Shown here piece after piece: positions 34,900 through 45,677 of a stretch of 64,000 bases of DNA. The notes below the pieces were generated by a model. It worked only from the letters and a program-made list of their open reading frames with translations. It searched no databases and was not told where the DNA came from. Every line of letters starts with the position of its first letter. Position 1 is the first letter of the stretch. The stretch covers positions 9,461,977 to 9,525,976 of the forward strand of contig OW203989.1 of NCBI GenBank assembly GCA_934047225.1, in the 5' to 3' direction. Both the position numbers and the translations under genes were made by a program. This DNA comes from Ypsolopha sequella. Lineage: Eukaryota > Arthropoda > Insecta > Lepidoptera > Ypsolophidae.

Positions 34900-35130
34900 A
34901 AGCCAGTGGCAAACAGGCTTCAATCATCCAAGAACCCACGGAACTGATTTTTTTAACACTTGCACCCAGACTATCTTGTATTGTTGCTATGGCATCTATA
35001 TTGTTGTTATTTGCCATAATATTTTTAGGGTTCGATGCCCGTAATGTGCGGTAATATGGAACCCTTTATGCGTGAGTCCAACTTGCACTTGACCAAATTA
35101 TTCAATAGCTTGCACAAGGCTACAAAAAAA
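34900..35130 (-). repeat. A-C type dispersed repeat in intron of gene B
   Basis: Counterpart of 28,200-28,440 at the same place relative to exon 1, and a relative of the tandem unit at 16.4-17.7 kb. Confidence 0.6.
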
Positions 35131-35290
35131 AAATTATCGGACAAGAATATATTTTAAAAATTTGGAATCAAATAAAGGGGGCAATATAAGAAGTACTTTG
35201 TTTTTTTTTATTTGATCTTTTTGTTGATAGCTTCAAAGTAATTTTAATAAAACAGTATAGAATTTGGGGACACCCTAGCGTATTTCATAC

Positions 35291-35332
35291 CTGCATCACG
35301 ACGGTACCGATAACAAAAACGGCGAACAACAT
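35291..35332 (-). CDS. Exon 1 of gene B: signal peptide
   Basis: ATG at 35,332 followed by LFAVFVIGTVVMQ and the donor CAG/GTATGA. Fourteen residues, almost all hydrophobic, act as a secretion signal core. Phase 0 joins it to exon 2 at 30,658. The equivalent exon in gene A lacks the ATG. Confidence 0.7.
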
Positions 35333-35444
35333 TTTGATAGGAAATATAGTAAAAATGTTATGTCTTCACTTTACACAGTCAACTAAATAAGCAGGTATTG
35401 CGTTGTGTTTTGTGTGTACACTTGTGAAGTCAATGCATGCACGA

Positions 35445-35484
35445 CACTGCACACAGTGCTCGCAGCCTACACTGTATTTATTCA
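35445..35484 (-). promoter_or_regulatory. Core promoter of gene B
   Basis: Minus strand TGAATAAATAC followed about 28 bp later by GTGTGCAGTG, then a 5' UTR of roughly 110 bp to the ATG at 35,332. The block is conserved with gene A. Confidence 0.55.
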
Positions 35485-35736
35485 GTGTGCTACCAACTTA
35501 GCGTGTATTGCGCTACATAATAAACCTCAAACGATCATAGATAGCTGCTATGAAACAACCGGGAATGGTCCATCGCTCTAGTTCACTGACGGTTTCAAAA
35601 TGACAGGAAGTCTTGCTCCTACTGCATGATTTCCTTTCTTTTCCAAATTCGGATAGCTTTGTAAAACTAATGTATTAGGTTAGGCAAATGGTCCGGAAAC
35701 CCTATGCAAAACACAAACAACTTAAGTATTTTTTCA

Positions 35737-35885
35737 ATGCAAGTGCTCGTAAATGCCCACTTTTTATGCATCAAAACCGAACAGAAAGTCGATTATTTTG
35801 CCCTTGGGCTTTAATATTATTATTATTTTTTAATTTATTTACAAAGATTGGCTAACCTACAGCCTTTCCTCTTCTTATCGGTCGT
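35737..35885 (+). repeat. Repeat X, 5' fragment
   Basis: Matches the first part of the X copy at 16,888 (CAATGCAAGTGCTCGTAAAT through the ATTGGCTAACC block), then diverges. Confidence 0.6.
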
Positions 35886-36121
35886 ATGGTTGGTGGCTAA
35901 CCTGGTGTCAAGTCGTTCAGGGTGGCTATTCTGACAAGATTTATTCATTTATTCATTCACACTTCATTTTAATAGGACTTTGTTTATCACGTGATAAATG
36001 CCGTGTGATGATAATTCAACATATAACCAGGACGGTAACTCTGACTCATGCAATTTGCGAAGACGGAATATGAGTGATTTTAGAGACTCTTTATACAGAA
36101 ATGTATCAATAAAATGTTTTA

Positions 36122-36522
36122 GATGTCTCTTAAGAACCTAGTCCGCGACGACGACAGTTTTGATGCAAAGCATTTTGTTAAACATTTTTCTGGCCTTTAT
36201 CGCGATGTTTTTGGAAAAACCAAGGACATACACCACTTCATATTGGCCGTTTAAATGAATGCGTAAAATTATTTGATTGAATTGTTTCTCTTTTGCAAAT
36301 TATTTTGGTACTACGAGCCCGTCCCAAATAGTTCCTCATAATGTCTAAGTACCAAAATAATTCGCAAAGGAGAAACAATTCAGTCAAATAAATTTTAGGA
36401 CTTCATTTAGACGGCCAATATGAATTGGTGTATGTCCCTGGTTTTTACAAAAACATGAAAAATATTTAAAAAATACTTCGCATCAAACGGATAAAAATAC
36501 GGAGCGGGTTCTTAAGGAGTTA
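36122..36522. repeat. 400-bp fold-back element
   Basis: Left arm about 36,122-36,312, right arm about 36,350-36,522, loop near 40 bp. For example ACCAAGGACATACACCACTT faces AATTGGTGTATGTCCCTGGT. Identity is lower toward the outer ends. No coding frame. Confidence 0.8.
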
Positions 36523-37096
36523 TAGTAAGAAGGTAGATTTATCATTTTCATCACACGGCATTTTACCACGCGATTAATAAAAATCATGTGCAAAAAAGTA
36601 TGTAAAAAATGTTGAATAGATAGGTTTCTGACATGGTTTAACGATCTCAAAAGCTTTGTTGAGGGTTTCCGTGCTTTTGACCAACGGAAAATGCTTGCAA
36701 AATTACGATAATTACGATTTACTGCCACTATATTTCCGTGCTACGAGATCTGCACAAGGCCACGAATCGTGGATTCGGTATAAAGCAGGTTTACATTGGA
36801 CTATAATAATTATTAGAGTGACTTGCGTTACTATTAATTCAACTAGTCTTATTTTATCACTTTTGAATTTTAACCATTAACAATAATCTACATACCCAGC
36901 TATTATTGTTAGTGTTTTATTGCAATTTTTTACCTTTTTTTTTTTTTTTTTTTTTTTTTTATTTATTTTCATATAGTTTTTACATTTAAAACAGTTGTGT
37001 TATATAGCTACCATCGGAAACCTATTGGTTTATCTGATAGCAGCGGACGTTCTTATAAATGTTAATTTTACATCTTAAACAGAGTACATAGTTATA

Positions 37097-38620
37097 TCAA
37101 TTTTCCATAAAGTATTTTTTTATCTTATTTCTGAAATTATTACTGTTTATGTATACGTTTTGCATATCCTTAGGAAGCTCATTTACAGTTTTAGGCAAAC
37201 AGTACATCCAAGTCCTTGTTCCATAAACATTTTTATATCTTGGTAACGAGAAAGAAGGTAAGTAATCCAGGTTGCGCAATCCATCCGACCGGTTCTTTTT
37301 TATCATCTGGTACTTATTATGATTCTCATCAATCAGTGTATGTAGTTTGGTTTTCTCGAAAACATTTAAAATTTTGTTGTAATAAAATAAACCCTTTATA
37401 TTGTTTTTGCATTCGTTTTTGACTTTTTTTGGTGTAATTGTTTTTAGTATACTAATTTGTATTTTATAGATATCTTCTACATATGTTTTATATGTTTTAC
37501 CGTAACTTGAAAGTCCATATCCTATAACTGAATCGGCCATAGCCAAGTAAATTAGTCGCAATATTTGATAGGGGACTTTAAATTTCAAGATGGCGAGCTT
37601 ACTTTGAATGGCCCTTAATTTATGGCATACATGTTGGATATGTGGTCTCCAATTAAACCGTTCATCAATTATTAAACCTAAGTATTTATGTTGTTTAACT
37701 ATTTCAAGCGCACTACATTCGCAATTAAAGTTGTTGTTATTGTGAAAGCATTGATGTTCGTGACTCAGTATTCTTGGCGTATTTTCTACATTATTGTGAG
37801 AAGATCTGATGTGGACAAGCTTAGTTTTTAAACAATTAATTACTAGCCCCGCGTCATGTGCCCATTTGCATAGAAGGTCGTAGTTTTCTTGCATTGTTTC
37901 TTCGGCAACTTTAATGTTCTTGTTAGCCACTATCAAGCAGGTGTCATCAGCAAATTGATACACGGACCCTTTTTTTATAACATTACACATATCATTGACA
38001 TAAAATAGGTATTCTAGAGGTGCCAAAATTGATCCCTGTGCGGTGCCTTCTTCTGTGGGAATGAAGTCGCTAATTGAATCCGCTATTTTAACAGCTGTAA
38101 ACCTTTTATTATGGTAATTTTTTATCCAGTTAAGAAGCGGGCCTCGTATACCGTTTTGTTCTAGTTGGTTATACAATGTATCATATTTTAAAGTTTCAAA
38201 TGCCTTGCTAAAGTCAATGTATATTGTAAGTACGTGTTTTTTATCATTTAGGTGTTGGTTAATTTCGTTACTAAATTTCGCTAATAGTTGAGTCGTACTT
38301 CTATTTTTCTGGAATCCGTATTGATTTTTGTTGATAATGTTATTTTTTTGGATGTAATTTTTTATTTGTTGGCCAAAATATTTTTCTATAATTTTATCTA
38401 TGCTGGACAGTATTGTGATTGGTCTGTAGTTGTTAACAATATTCTGCTTTCCACTTTTGTATATTGGTCTTATTACGCCTATTTTTATTTGGTCGGGATA
38501 TATCGCTAACTCGATGCATTGGTTTATTAAATGCGTGATTACCGGTACAAATTCGTTGCTTATATATTTAATGTCCGTTACTCGAATTCCGTCTATGCCG
38601 GGACTTTTTTTATCATTCAA
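37097..38620 (-). pseudogene. LINE reverse transcriptase region
   Basis: 507 open residues: KKSPGIDGIRVTDIKYIS, NNYRPITILSSIDKIIEKYF, YIDFSKAFETLKYD, TAQGSILAPLEYLFYVND, FADD, YLGLIID and a C-terminal LP..YKNVYGTRTW segment. The frame continues upstream as 38,641-39,398 after a one-base shift close to 38,640. The motif A catalytic Asp is kept, but the usual following Asp is Glu; the usual PQGS is AQGS. The RT domain itself is intact. The lost 5' end and the frameshift make the copy dead. Confidence 0.85.
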
Positions 38621-38640
38621 ATGCTTTATAATTTTCTCAG

Positions 38641-39398
38641 TTATTTCGTTTGTTGCTTATATATTTTTATGCTTTTATCCGTATTTTTTATGAATGATTT
38701 ATTTTTCAGTAGGGGTATTTTACAATCTATACATATATTTTTTACGTTTTCATTAAAACCTTTCGAAAATTCATTAGTTATATACTTGACATCTTTTTTA
38801 AATGCTTTGCATATAATATTATCAATGGAATTTATCATTTTACCACATAATTTATTCAATATTTGCCATAACTTTTTTGTGTTTTTGAAATTATTACTAA
38901 TTTCCATTTTTGTATAATTGTTTTTAATTAAGTTAGTATATCTATTTGTTTTATTCCTATAGTTATTATAATTTAAACGGTTTTCGGCATTACTCTGATC
39001 TTTTTTCCATATTTTAAAGAGTTCATCCCTTTTTTTACACATATATATTAATTTTTTATTTGCCCATTCACACTGTTTTCGTTTTCCCGCGTTTTTAGTA
39101 ATTTTATATTTGCATGTATCATAAACGTCTTTAAATTTTGTAATTATAAAGTTAAGTATATCGTTAGGATCTTTTATATTTAAGGCATCACTCCAAACAA
39201 TTTTTTGTAATTCCAATTTTAGTTTTTTATGATCTAATTTGGTTAGGGTCTCATTATATTGGCGCGAAGTGTTATCGGCCGTGTTGTCTTTAATAAGGCA
39301 ACCGGTTATGCAATGATCAGCCGGTGCGATGTTGATGACCGCCGTGTTTACCTCTCTATTCCCTACACTTCTTATGAAAATATGATCTATACATGATC
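38641..39398 (-). pseudogene. LINE ORF2, endonuclease C-terminus and linker
   Basis: From about 39,398 the frame reads CIDHIFIRS and, further on, APADHCITGC, the end of an APE-type endonuclease with its terminal His. A basic linker (CEWANKKLIYMCKKRDELF) follows to a stop at 38,641. It is joined to the RT frame by a one-base shift. Upstream it stops at the boundary with another repeat. Confidence 0.75.
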
Positions 39399-39404
39399 TA
39401 TACC

Positions 39405-40200
39405 TAAAAGGTACAAAAGGAACCTTTATGGTGATACTCCGTTGTCCGTCCGTCCGTATGTCACAGCCTCATAACTTTAGCACCGTTATAATTTGCCAAA
39501 TAGTTTTAATTTGCCCACATATCACGGCGTAAAAAAATATGAAAAATTTGAAATGGTTCAAAATATTTCTAAAGCAAATATAGGAAAAATAAAAAGAATA
39601 TTATCCTGAAAATACAATATGATTATGACATTGTAGATATTAAAAAGCTGATTGTAAAAATATGTACTTTTACTATTTTACTTGCACTAGTTACGAGAAA
39701 CCTTTAAAAAACCACTAAAATATGTACGTCCCTCCTTATCTCCGAAACCGGTAGACGTAAAAATATGAAAAAAATTTCTATTATAGATCATAACTGGCCA
39801 ATTACAGGAATAATACAGCGATTTCAAAAAAATTTAGCACAAATGATTAATATAAAAAAATAAGTAAATAAAAAAAATATTTTACAAAAATACAATATGG
39901 GTATCAAATTGTAGGTAATAAAAAGTTTATTGTAAAAATGTATAATTTGGCTATATTTAGTTGCACATATTTCGGGAAATCCTGGAATAACCGCAAAAAA
40001 ATTGATGTCCACCCTCTTATCTCCAAAACTGGTGGACCGAAAAATATGAAAAAATCATGGTAATGTGTGTTTAGATAAAGATTACAGGAAAAAGAACGCG
40101 GTTGTAAAATTCACGAAAAAAAAATAAAAAAATAATAAATTATCATCTACAATACGGAACCTTAGATACGCGAGTCTGAATCGCACTTGGCTTTTTTTTT
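39405..40200 (-). repeat. Dispersed repeat R, long copy
   Basis: Right end: GAATCGCACTTGGC. Left part: TACAAAAGGAACC, then GTCCGTCCGTCCG. The reverse-orientation copy at 55,125-55,622 has the same outer blocks (GGACGGACGGACGG, then GGTTCC). Internal units with CTCCGAAACCGGT-like sequence recur two to three times. Non-coding. Confidence 0.6.
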
Positions 40201-41034
40201 TACATTTGTCTAGTATTGAAATGGTACTTTTTAACCCTCGCACTTGACTTGCGACTCTATCTGTGTAAACTAGGCGTTACTCTCTGATTTGTTTTGATAT
40301 ATGTCGGCAATGTCGAGGTGGATGGACTTACAAGACATGTGTTCGACATGTTAGTTATAACTACGTAGAAGTGATGGTCACTGGTTTTCGGATAAATTTA
40401 GTTGGAAGCATGAACTTTGATGCGGTAATATTTTATAACTTTAGATTTAATTCTAGAAAAGACAAGAATTATCGTGAAACGGAACAACATTTTCAAATTT
40501 TTATAATAGCTTTTGAGTTTAAAAAAAAGTTTAAAATGGTCCGATTACAATGAAATATTTTTAGAATGTGTATCTAGCATTTATTTTTGAGTACATCATG
40601 TAAGATGTAACTACATATGTATATTGAATAAATAAAATAATATCAACTACCTATTCGTTTAACGTTTTTCGAAAATATCAGATTAAGGCCCTTACCATTG
40701 CCAAATGGGTACTTTCTAAAGTCTACTCCTCGTTTATGGCCATACCAAAAATAATGAAAAAATGTATTATAAATAATCAACTCTTAGACAACATATGCAA
40801 CAGTTTTCTTTTTCATACCACCAAAACTTCTACACGAATTTTTTTTTTTATTGGATGGTGTTTTTTGACCTCAAATTCCCTACTGCTCCTGAGTGGCTTG
40901 GCCGATTGAATTCATCTATGCTTTGATAAATAGATAAACTTTATAGCTATAAACATAACATAAGATTATTCAATCGAGTAATCACGTCCAAGTGAAAAGT
41001 ATAATTTTCCCCTATTTCGCTCTCTCAAGGACGC

Positions 41035-41150
41035 AGCGAGCGTCGTAACAGCCACTATGCATTGCGCGCTGATATGAACGTTATTTCAATGTCGTTTCCG
41101 TTGATATTTGTAGTGACAAATATCGAGCTGCTAATTTGGCGATGGTAATC
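41035..41150 (-). repeat. Dispersed repeat M
   Basis: GCGCTGATATGAACGTTATT and GATATTTGTAGTGACAAATATC. Related copies: 47,165-47,330 (-), 53,225-53,400 (+), 61,420-61,590 (+). Confidence 0.55.
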
Positions 41151-41377
41151 GCCTTAAAGTGTAGTCACAGAAGAAAAAGTATGGTGTTGTTTAAGTTTTA
41201 CTGTACAGGCAGCGCCTTTGTGTCTGAATAGGTTTGTGTATGAATAGGTTTGAGGGTGAATAGGTTTCTGCGTGTGGATTTCAAGCTTCAAAGGAACAAA
41301 CAAACAGACAAATTTTTTTTTTATCTACACTCATTTCGTAAATTCCTGATTATGAAATAATAAAATGAGTGGAGTTA

Positions 41378-41463
41378 AAGTAGTGTATGAAACTACACAT
41401 AACTAGTTATTAAAACACTCGTGTATAATAAATACTTTGTGTGCCAGTTTCATAAACTACTAT
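41378..41463. repeat. Palindromic MITE, second copy
   Basis: GTAGTGTATGAAACTACACA faces CCAGTTTCATAAACTAC. It resembles 22,925-23,046 but is shorter. Confidence 0.55.
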
Positions 41464-41848
41464 AAGTGAATATATTAATATTGGGAACTCATTACAATAA
41501 ATGAATATACTGTCGAAAATCATTTCACATAATTAAAAAATTATTCCATTTCAGTTATTATTACTAAATAAAATAGAAATCTTCATCATAGCAATTAATA
41601 ATGAATTTTCGTGAAAAGCGAATGAACTGAGCAACAAGTGACTCGGAGTAGGTCACCAATGAGAGGCTTTTGTGACTTAATCGCCACGACAGAGCTCTAG
41701 AGATAGCTCATCAGATGCATGAAATAGGAAAATGCACTGTCCTACTTTATGGTCGCCTAGAGCATAAAACATTACCACTGACGTAGAACAATGCGTTCAA
41801 ATGTTGGAAAGTCGATGTTTTTATGTTATACTGTATACAGAAATAGTC

Positions 41849-42003
41849 AAGCCAATTCTGAAGGCTTTAATTTTAGTTTTTGTGCTGTAAAACTTATTTT
41901 TTCCAAGTAATTAAGCTTCTGTTTCTAACACTTAAGGAATAGATGAAGAAAATTTAATTTTGACAGCACTAAAACTAAAATTAAAGCTTCCAGAATTGGC
42001 TTT
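41849..42003. repeat. MITE, second copy of the 31.7-kb family
   Basis: AAGCCAATTCTGAAGGC faces TTCCAGAATTGGCTTT; the centre keeps the TTTTCC and GACAGCAC blocks seen at 31,697-31,856. Confidence 0.75.
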
Positions 42004-42224
42004 GCTATCTCTATAAAATACCAGGTCTACGAGGATTGTTAGCGTTTCTGATTATAGGAAATAAAATCAGCCAATGGGGATCCACACTGCCAAATTATCC
42101 CGGTAGATGGCGCATCATCGATCCGGCCATGAAAATATGTAATTTCAGTACATTGTTATGATTTTGCGTAGTTCTTTGTAAAATATAGGGTTTTAATTTT
42201 GGAAAACATATTTGGATAAATTGT

Positions 42225-43030
42225 TATCCTTCTTTGAGGAATAGGAAGGAATCATATGCAGAACTTTTTTTTTTTATAAAATTAAGTCATACTTTTTCCT
42301 CTTTTGCCCTAAAATTGCAACAGCGACAAAAATAAATTTTACATAGCCTCTTATTAATAAGTAGATACAAACCCTTTCAATAGGATTAATCTAATTTTAG
42401 CGGAGTCTCAAAATAACCTAGCTACCTACCAGAATACCTAAAAAAATTGCTACGGCAGATTTCGAGTGATTTTACAAGGAATTTTCTACGGAAATTATTG
42501 ATTTTTAAATTTTTGTGCACGCACCAGAATCACCGTCCTGGTACCATTTTCGAATAACTGTTTGTTAGAAACTCGTCCTCAGTTTTTTCATTTGTCGGTC
42601 TAAGACCATCGCAGCCGGTTGAGCGACTGACAAAACTGAAGCTTTACTAAAACCGTTTCAAATTTCTGAGAGAAGTTTAAGTAGACATAAATTTTACTAT
42701 CTTGCGAGCATCAAAAAATTTAAATGAAACCTGCACTGCTCCACTTAGCTCTCTGGAGTGGCGTCTCGATATTAACGAGGCTAATAAAAATTGTGAAACT
42801 GCTCGGTGGCGGCGCGCGGCGGCAGAGGAAAACGCGGGCTATGAAGTCGTTACGAAACTTTCAAGTGAAGAAACAAACTGCAGTGGAAGGTTATTTGTTT
42901 GAAGGTTTGGGAAACATCGATAAACGTCTCTCTCCGGTATTATTCGAAAAGCACCTATTTAGAATGAACTGAGCTAGGTATTCTGGTAGGTAGCTAGGTT
43001 ATTCTGAGACAAAGCAATAAATCAGATTTA

Positions 43031-43061
<31 letters not shown>

Positions 43062-43330
43062 TCCAGTTTCCCCCGATTTTAATTTTTCAGGGACCTTGTT
43101 TTTTTTTTTTTATTTACTTATTATTATATTTATTTGCATCATTATACTTTTACATTGTTTATTATGTTACTTAAATTTTTATTGAATATTTTATTGCATC
43201 TATTTTTATTGAAAGGGTTTGTATCTACTTATTAAGAGGATATGTAAATTTAATTTTTGTCGCTGTCTATAAAACGCGCAGTGCGAAAGGGGCAATTTTA
43301 GTTCAAAAGAGGAAAAAGTCTGTGTCTTAT
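42225..43330. repeat. Composite fold-back element
   Basis: The outer arms (about 42,225-42,381 and 43,209-43,330) are inverted copies of the SINE-type sequence, meeting at AAGTAGATACAAACCCTTTC and its complement. An inner inverted pair (42,406-42,440 / 42,970-43,010, ACCTAGCTACCTACCAGAAT) encloses a 530-bp GC-richer core with short frames of no recognised family. A T27 run lies at 43,033-43,059. Confidence 0.75.
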
Positions 43331-43352
43331 ATATAAAAACTTAAATACTTTA

Positions 43353-43762
43353 TGACCCCTATTCTGAAGCAAGTGCCCTAATCTGACGTTTATAAAAAGT
43401 GCTCTAAAATTAAGTTTCCATGACTTAAAATTTTTTGGTATTCTGAAGCTGGCGTTTAGAAACGTCAAATTGAAATTGTAACCAAATTTACGATGACAGC
43501 TCTAAAACAATTCAACTTAAGGGTTTTTAGCGTTTTTGGTATTCTGAAGCAACAAATTGACCCCTATTCTGAAGCAAGTGCCCTAATCTGACGTTTATAA
43601 AAAGTGCTCTAAAATTAAGTTTCCATGACTTAAAATTTTTTGGTATTCTGAAGCTGGCGTTTAGAAACGTCAAATTGAAATTGTAACCAAATTTACGATG
43701 ACAGCTCTAAAACAATTCAACTTAAGGGTTTTTAGCGTTTTTGGTATTCTGAAGCAACAAAT
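43353..43762 (+). repeat. 205-bp perfect tandem duplication
   Basis: Unit 1 (43,353-43,557) and unit 2 (43,558-43,762) read identically. Each starts TGACCCCTATTCTGAAGC, the terminal sequence of the surrounding TIR element, so the element end is present twice. Confidence 0.95.
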
Positions 43763-44770
43763 TGGAGCGTTAAATTGGGTTGACAGCTCTAATATTAGGA
43801 AAATTTAGGTTGCACCTTTTTAGGTGTGCCCTAAAAATTTACTAAGCTTTATGCAGGTTTTTTCAGCATTTTCACCAGTATTGGTAACTTTTATTTGGTT
43901 TCTAGGTCGATAAGAACAATCAAAGGTGTGTGCAAGCACTTTATCTAATTATATAATCCAGCAGTTTAGCTAAAATTTGTGTGAAAAAACGACTATGATT
44001 TCATGTGAATTTTGTTTGTACCAGGGCAATTCATCAAATAAATTTGATGATTTTGTCATATTCCATGTGTTAATCAATCAGCAGAAGTCAATCTATGCAT
44101 CAGTCTGTCTTCGTACATTGCTAGACATAGGTCTTTCCAAGATTTCGCCTCTCTTGGTGGTCCAAGAGGAAGTGATGCCCATCATACTCACACGCTGGGC
44201 AGGCGGGTTGGTGAGCACGGTGCCAAAACTCTCGCATTAGTGACACCACTGCCCGTCACCAGTCTGTTTTGTTTAACGCCCAGCTATAACGGTCTTAAAC
44301 ATTGTGGGCTACCTGGTTGTGCGTGTTTGAGAGCTGTCCTCTTATTATCCCCGAATAACTTAACTCGGGTGGGTTTGCCAATAAGGTAGTGGTATAATCA
44401 AGCCGCAGCAGTAAATAATATAAAAGGGATAGTTTTTATATTTATTATTAAAATTTCATGTTAAAAAATAATACATTTTATTTCATATTCTTGTTCTTTA
44501 TTGTACATACACAGAAAAAGGTAAAAAAACAAGCAAGCATTGCAATTTAAAGGTGCATACAGCGGCGAGCTTATCTCTCTAAGATTGTTTAGAATGAATA
44601 AGTAATCTTAATTAAAATTACTAAAAATCAAAAATTCCCAAACGAGTATACGTAAATATAGCACTAAAATACTTATAACAATAAAATTCTACATATATAG
44701 AAATTATTTATTCTTACAAAAATTATATATTAAACTGTAGCCTTCCGCCCGTTGACTTGGTTTATGTCCC

Positions 44771-45677
44771 TTATGCAAGCGCAGGCGGGGACGGGGCAAT
44801 TTCCACGGGCTCTGTGAAGGGTGCTTGGTCTAGATCTGGGTTAGGAATAGGCGTCCATGGGTCCTCAGGTAGAGTAGGTAGAATAAGAGTGGGCTGGTCA
44901 GGCATAAAGACTCCACCACCCTTTGGCATCCCTGAAAAAAATAAAAAATCATTTAACGAATAATAAACGAATAATTTCACTACAATATGAACAAATGGGA
45001 TTTTTGAAGGACTGGAATTCAAAGTGTCATCATGTTTTTGTTCCGTCTAGTCACATGATCACATCAGTAGTTTCCTTTGGTTCAGAGCTCATATTGTAGA
45101 TGAGACAACTGAACCATACTTCATTCAGACAATAACGTTGAAAGATAATCGATAGCCACTGCAATATATTGTAACTCGTAACTTTGCCAGTGAAGTCTCA
45201 GACTACAGAACCTGTCGATTACTGCCCGACCAGTCATTTCCATTACATATGACCCTTGGCTCCCAATTTGAATGATTAGTAAGTTATTGGTATTTGTTGT
45301 AGACCTATTATGAATTTATGTAATAGAAAAAGTATTTTCGATCCCATCTCATAAGTAATACCTAATAAATTATAGATTGTTAGTAAAAATCAAACACATT
45401 CAATGTTAAAACAACTTCATTTCACTGTAACTGTGAAGTGTGTAGACTTCACTGTAAGTTCTTATTACTGTTTAGATGTGTAAAGTATATAATTCATACC
45501 TTCTGCTGTGTCTTCCAGTTCTTGCACATCCAAGGACGTTGGGGTCCCGAGCAAGCTCCTCTCACATATTTACTGTCGTTGTAGTTTTACGTAGGTATCG
45601 CTTGCCAACAGCATAGGTTGTAACTGAAGCCGCTCCCACTTCTTGTTCTTTTTTATTTCATCATCAGTGTTTTCCAT
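44771..45677 (-). pseudogene. Two-exon gene of unknown family, in-frame stop
   Basis: Exon 1: 45,677-45,500, ATG start, begins MENTDDEIKKNKKWERL; donor AAG/GTATGA. Exon 2: 44,931-44,771, acceptor TTTTTTTCAG, encoding GMPKGGGVFMPDQPT then a Pro-rich acidic tail ending PSPPALA. Spliced length is 339 bp, exactly 113 codons, and the frame agrees across the junction. One TAA interrupts exon 1 at codon 36 (45,572-45,570). The coherent splice sites and frame argue for a once-real gene. It lies within a TIR element, so it may be element-encoded, for example an accessory DNA-binding protein, but no domain supports this. Upstream exons may exist. Confidence 0.5.

Larger units (their letters stand above)
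30659..35290 (-). other. Intron of gene B
   Basis: About 4.6 kb with GT..AG ends. It contains a MITE (31,697-31,856), LINE 3' ends (32,270-32,345; about 32,590-32,640), a further repeat (33,290-33,495) and the A-C repeat (34,900-35,130). Its excess length over the 2.1-kb intron of gene A is largely due to such insertions. No additional exon was recognised. Confidence 0.55.
36937..39398 (-). mobile_element. 5'-truncated LINE with poly(A) tail
   Basis: The minus-strand 3' end is a T24 tract on the plus strand (36,937-36,960). The coding region begins within the last part of an endonuclease domain near 39,398. ORF1 and most of the endonuclease are missing. The plain poly(A) tail differs from the AT-repeat tails of the other LINEs here. 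Confidence 0.8.

Noticed and set aside
42702..42972. Two overlapping frames in the fold-back core as a gene
   Set aside because: Short, no homology recognised, no splice or start context; left as unexplained core sequence.
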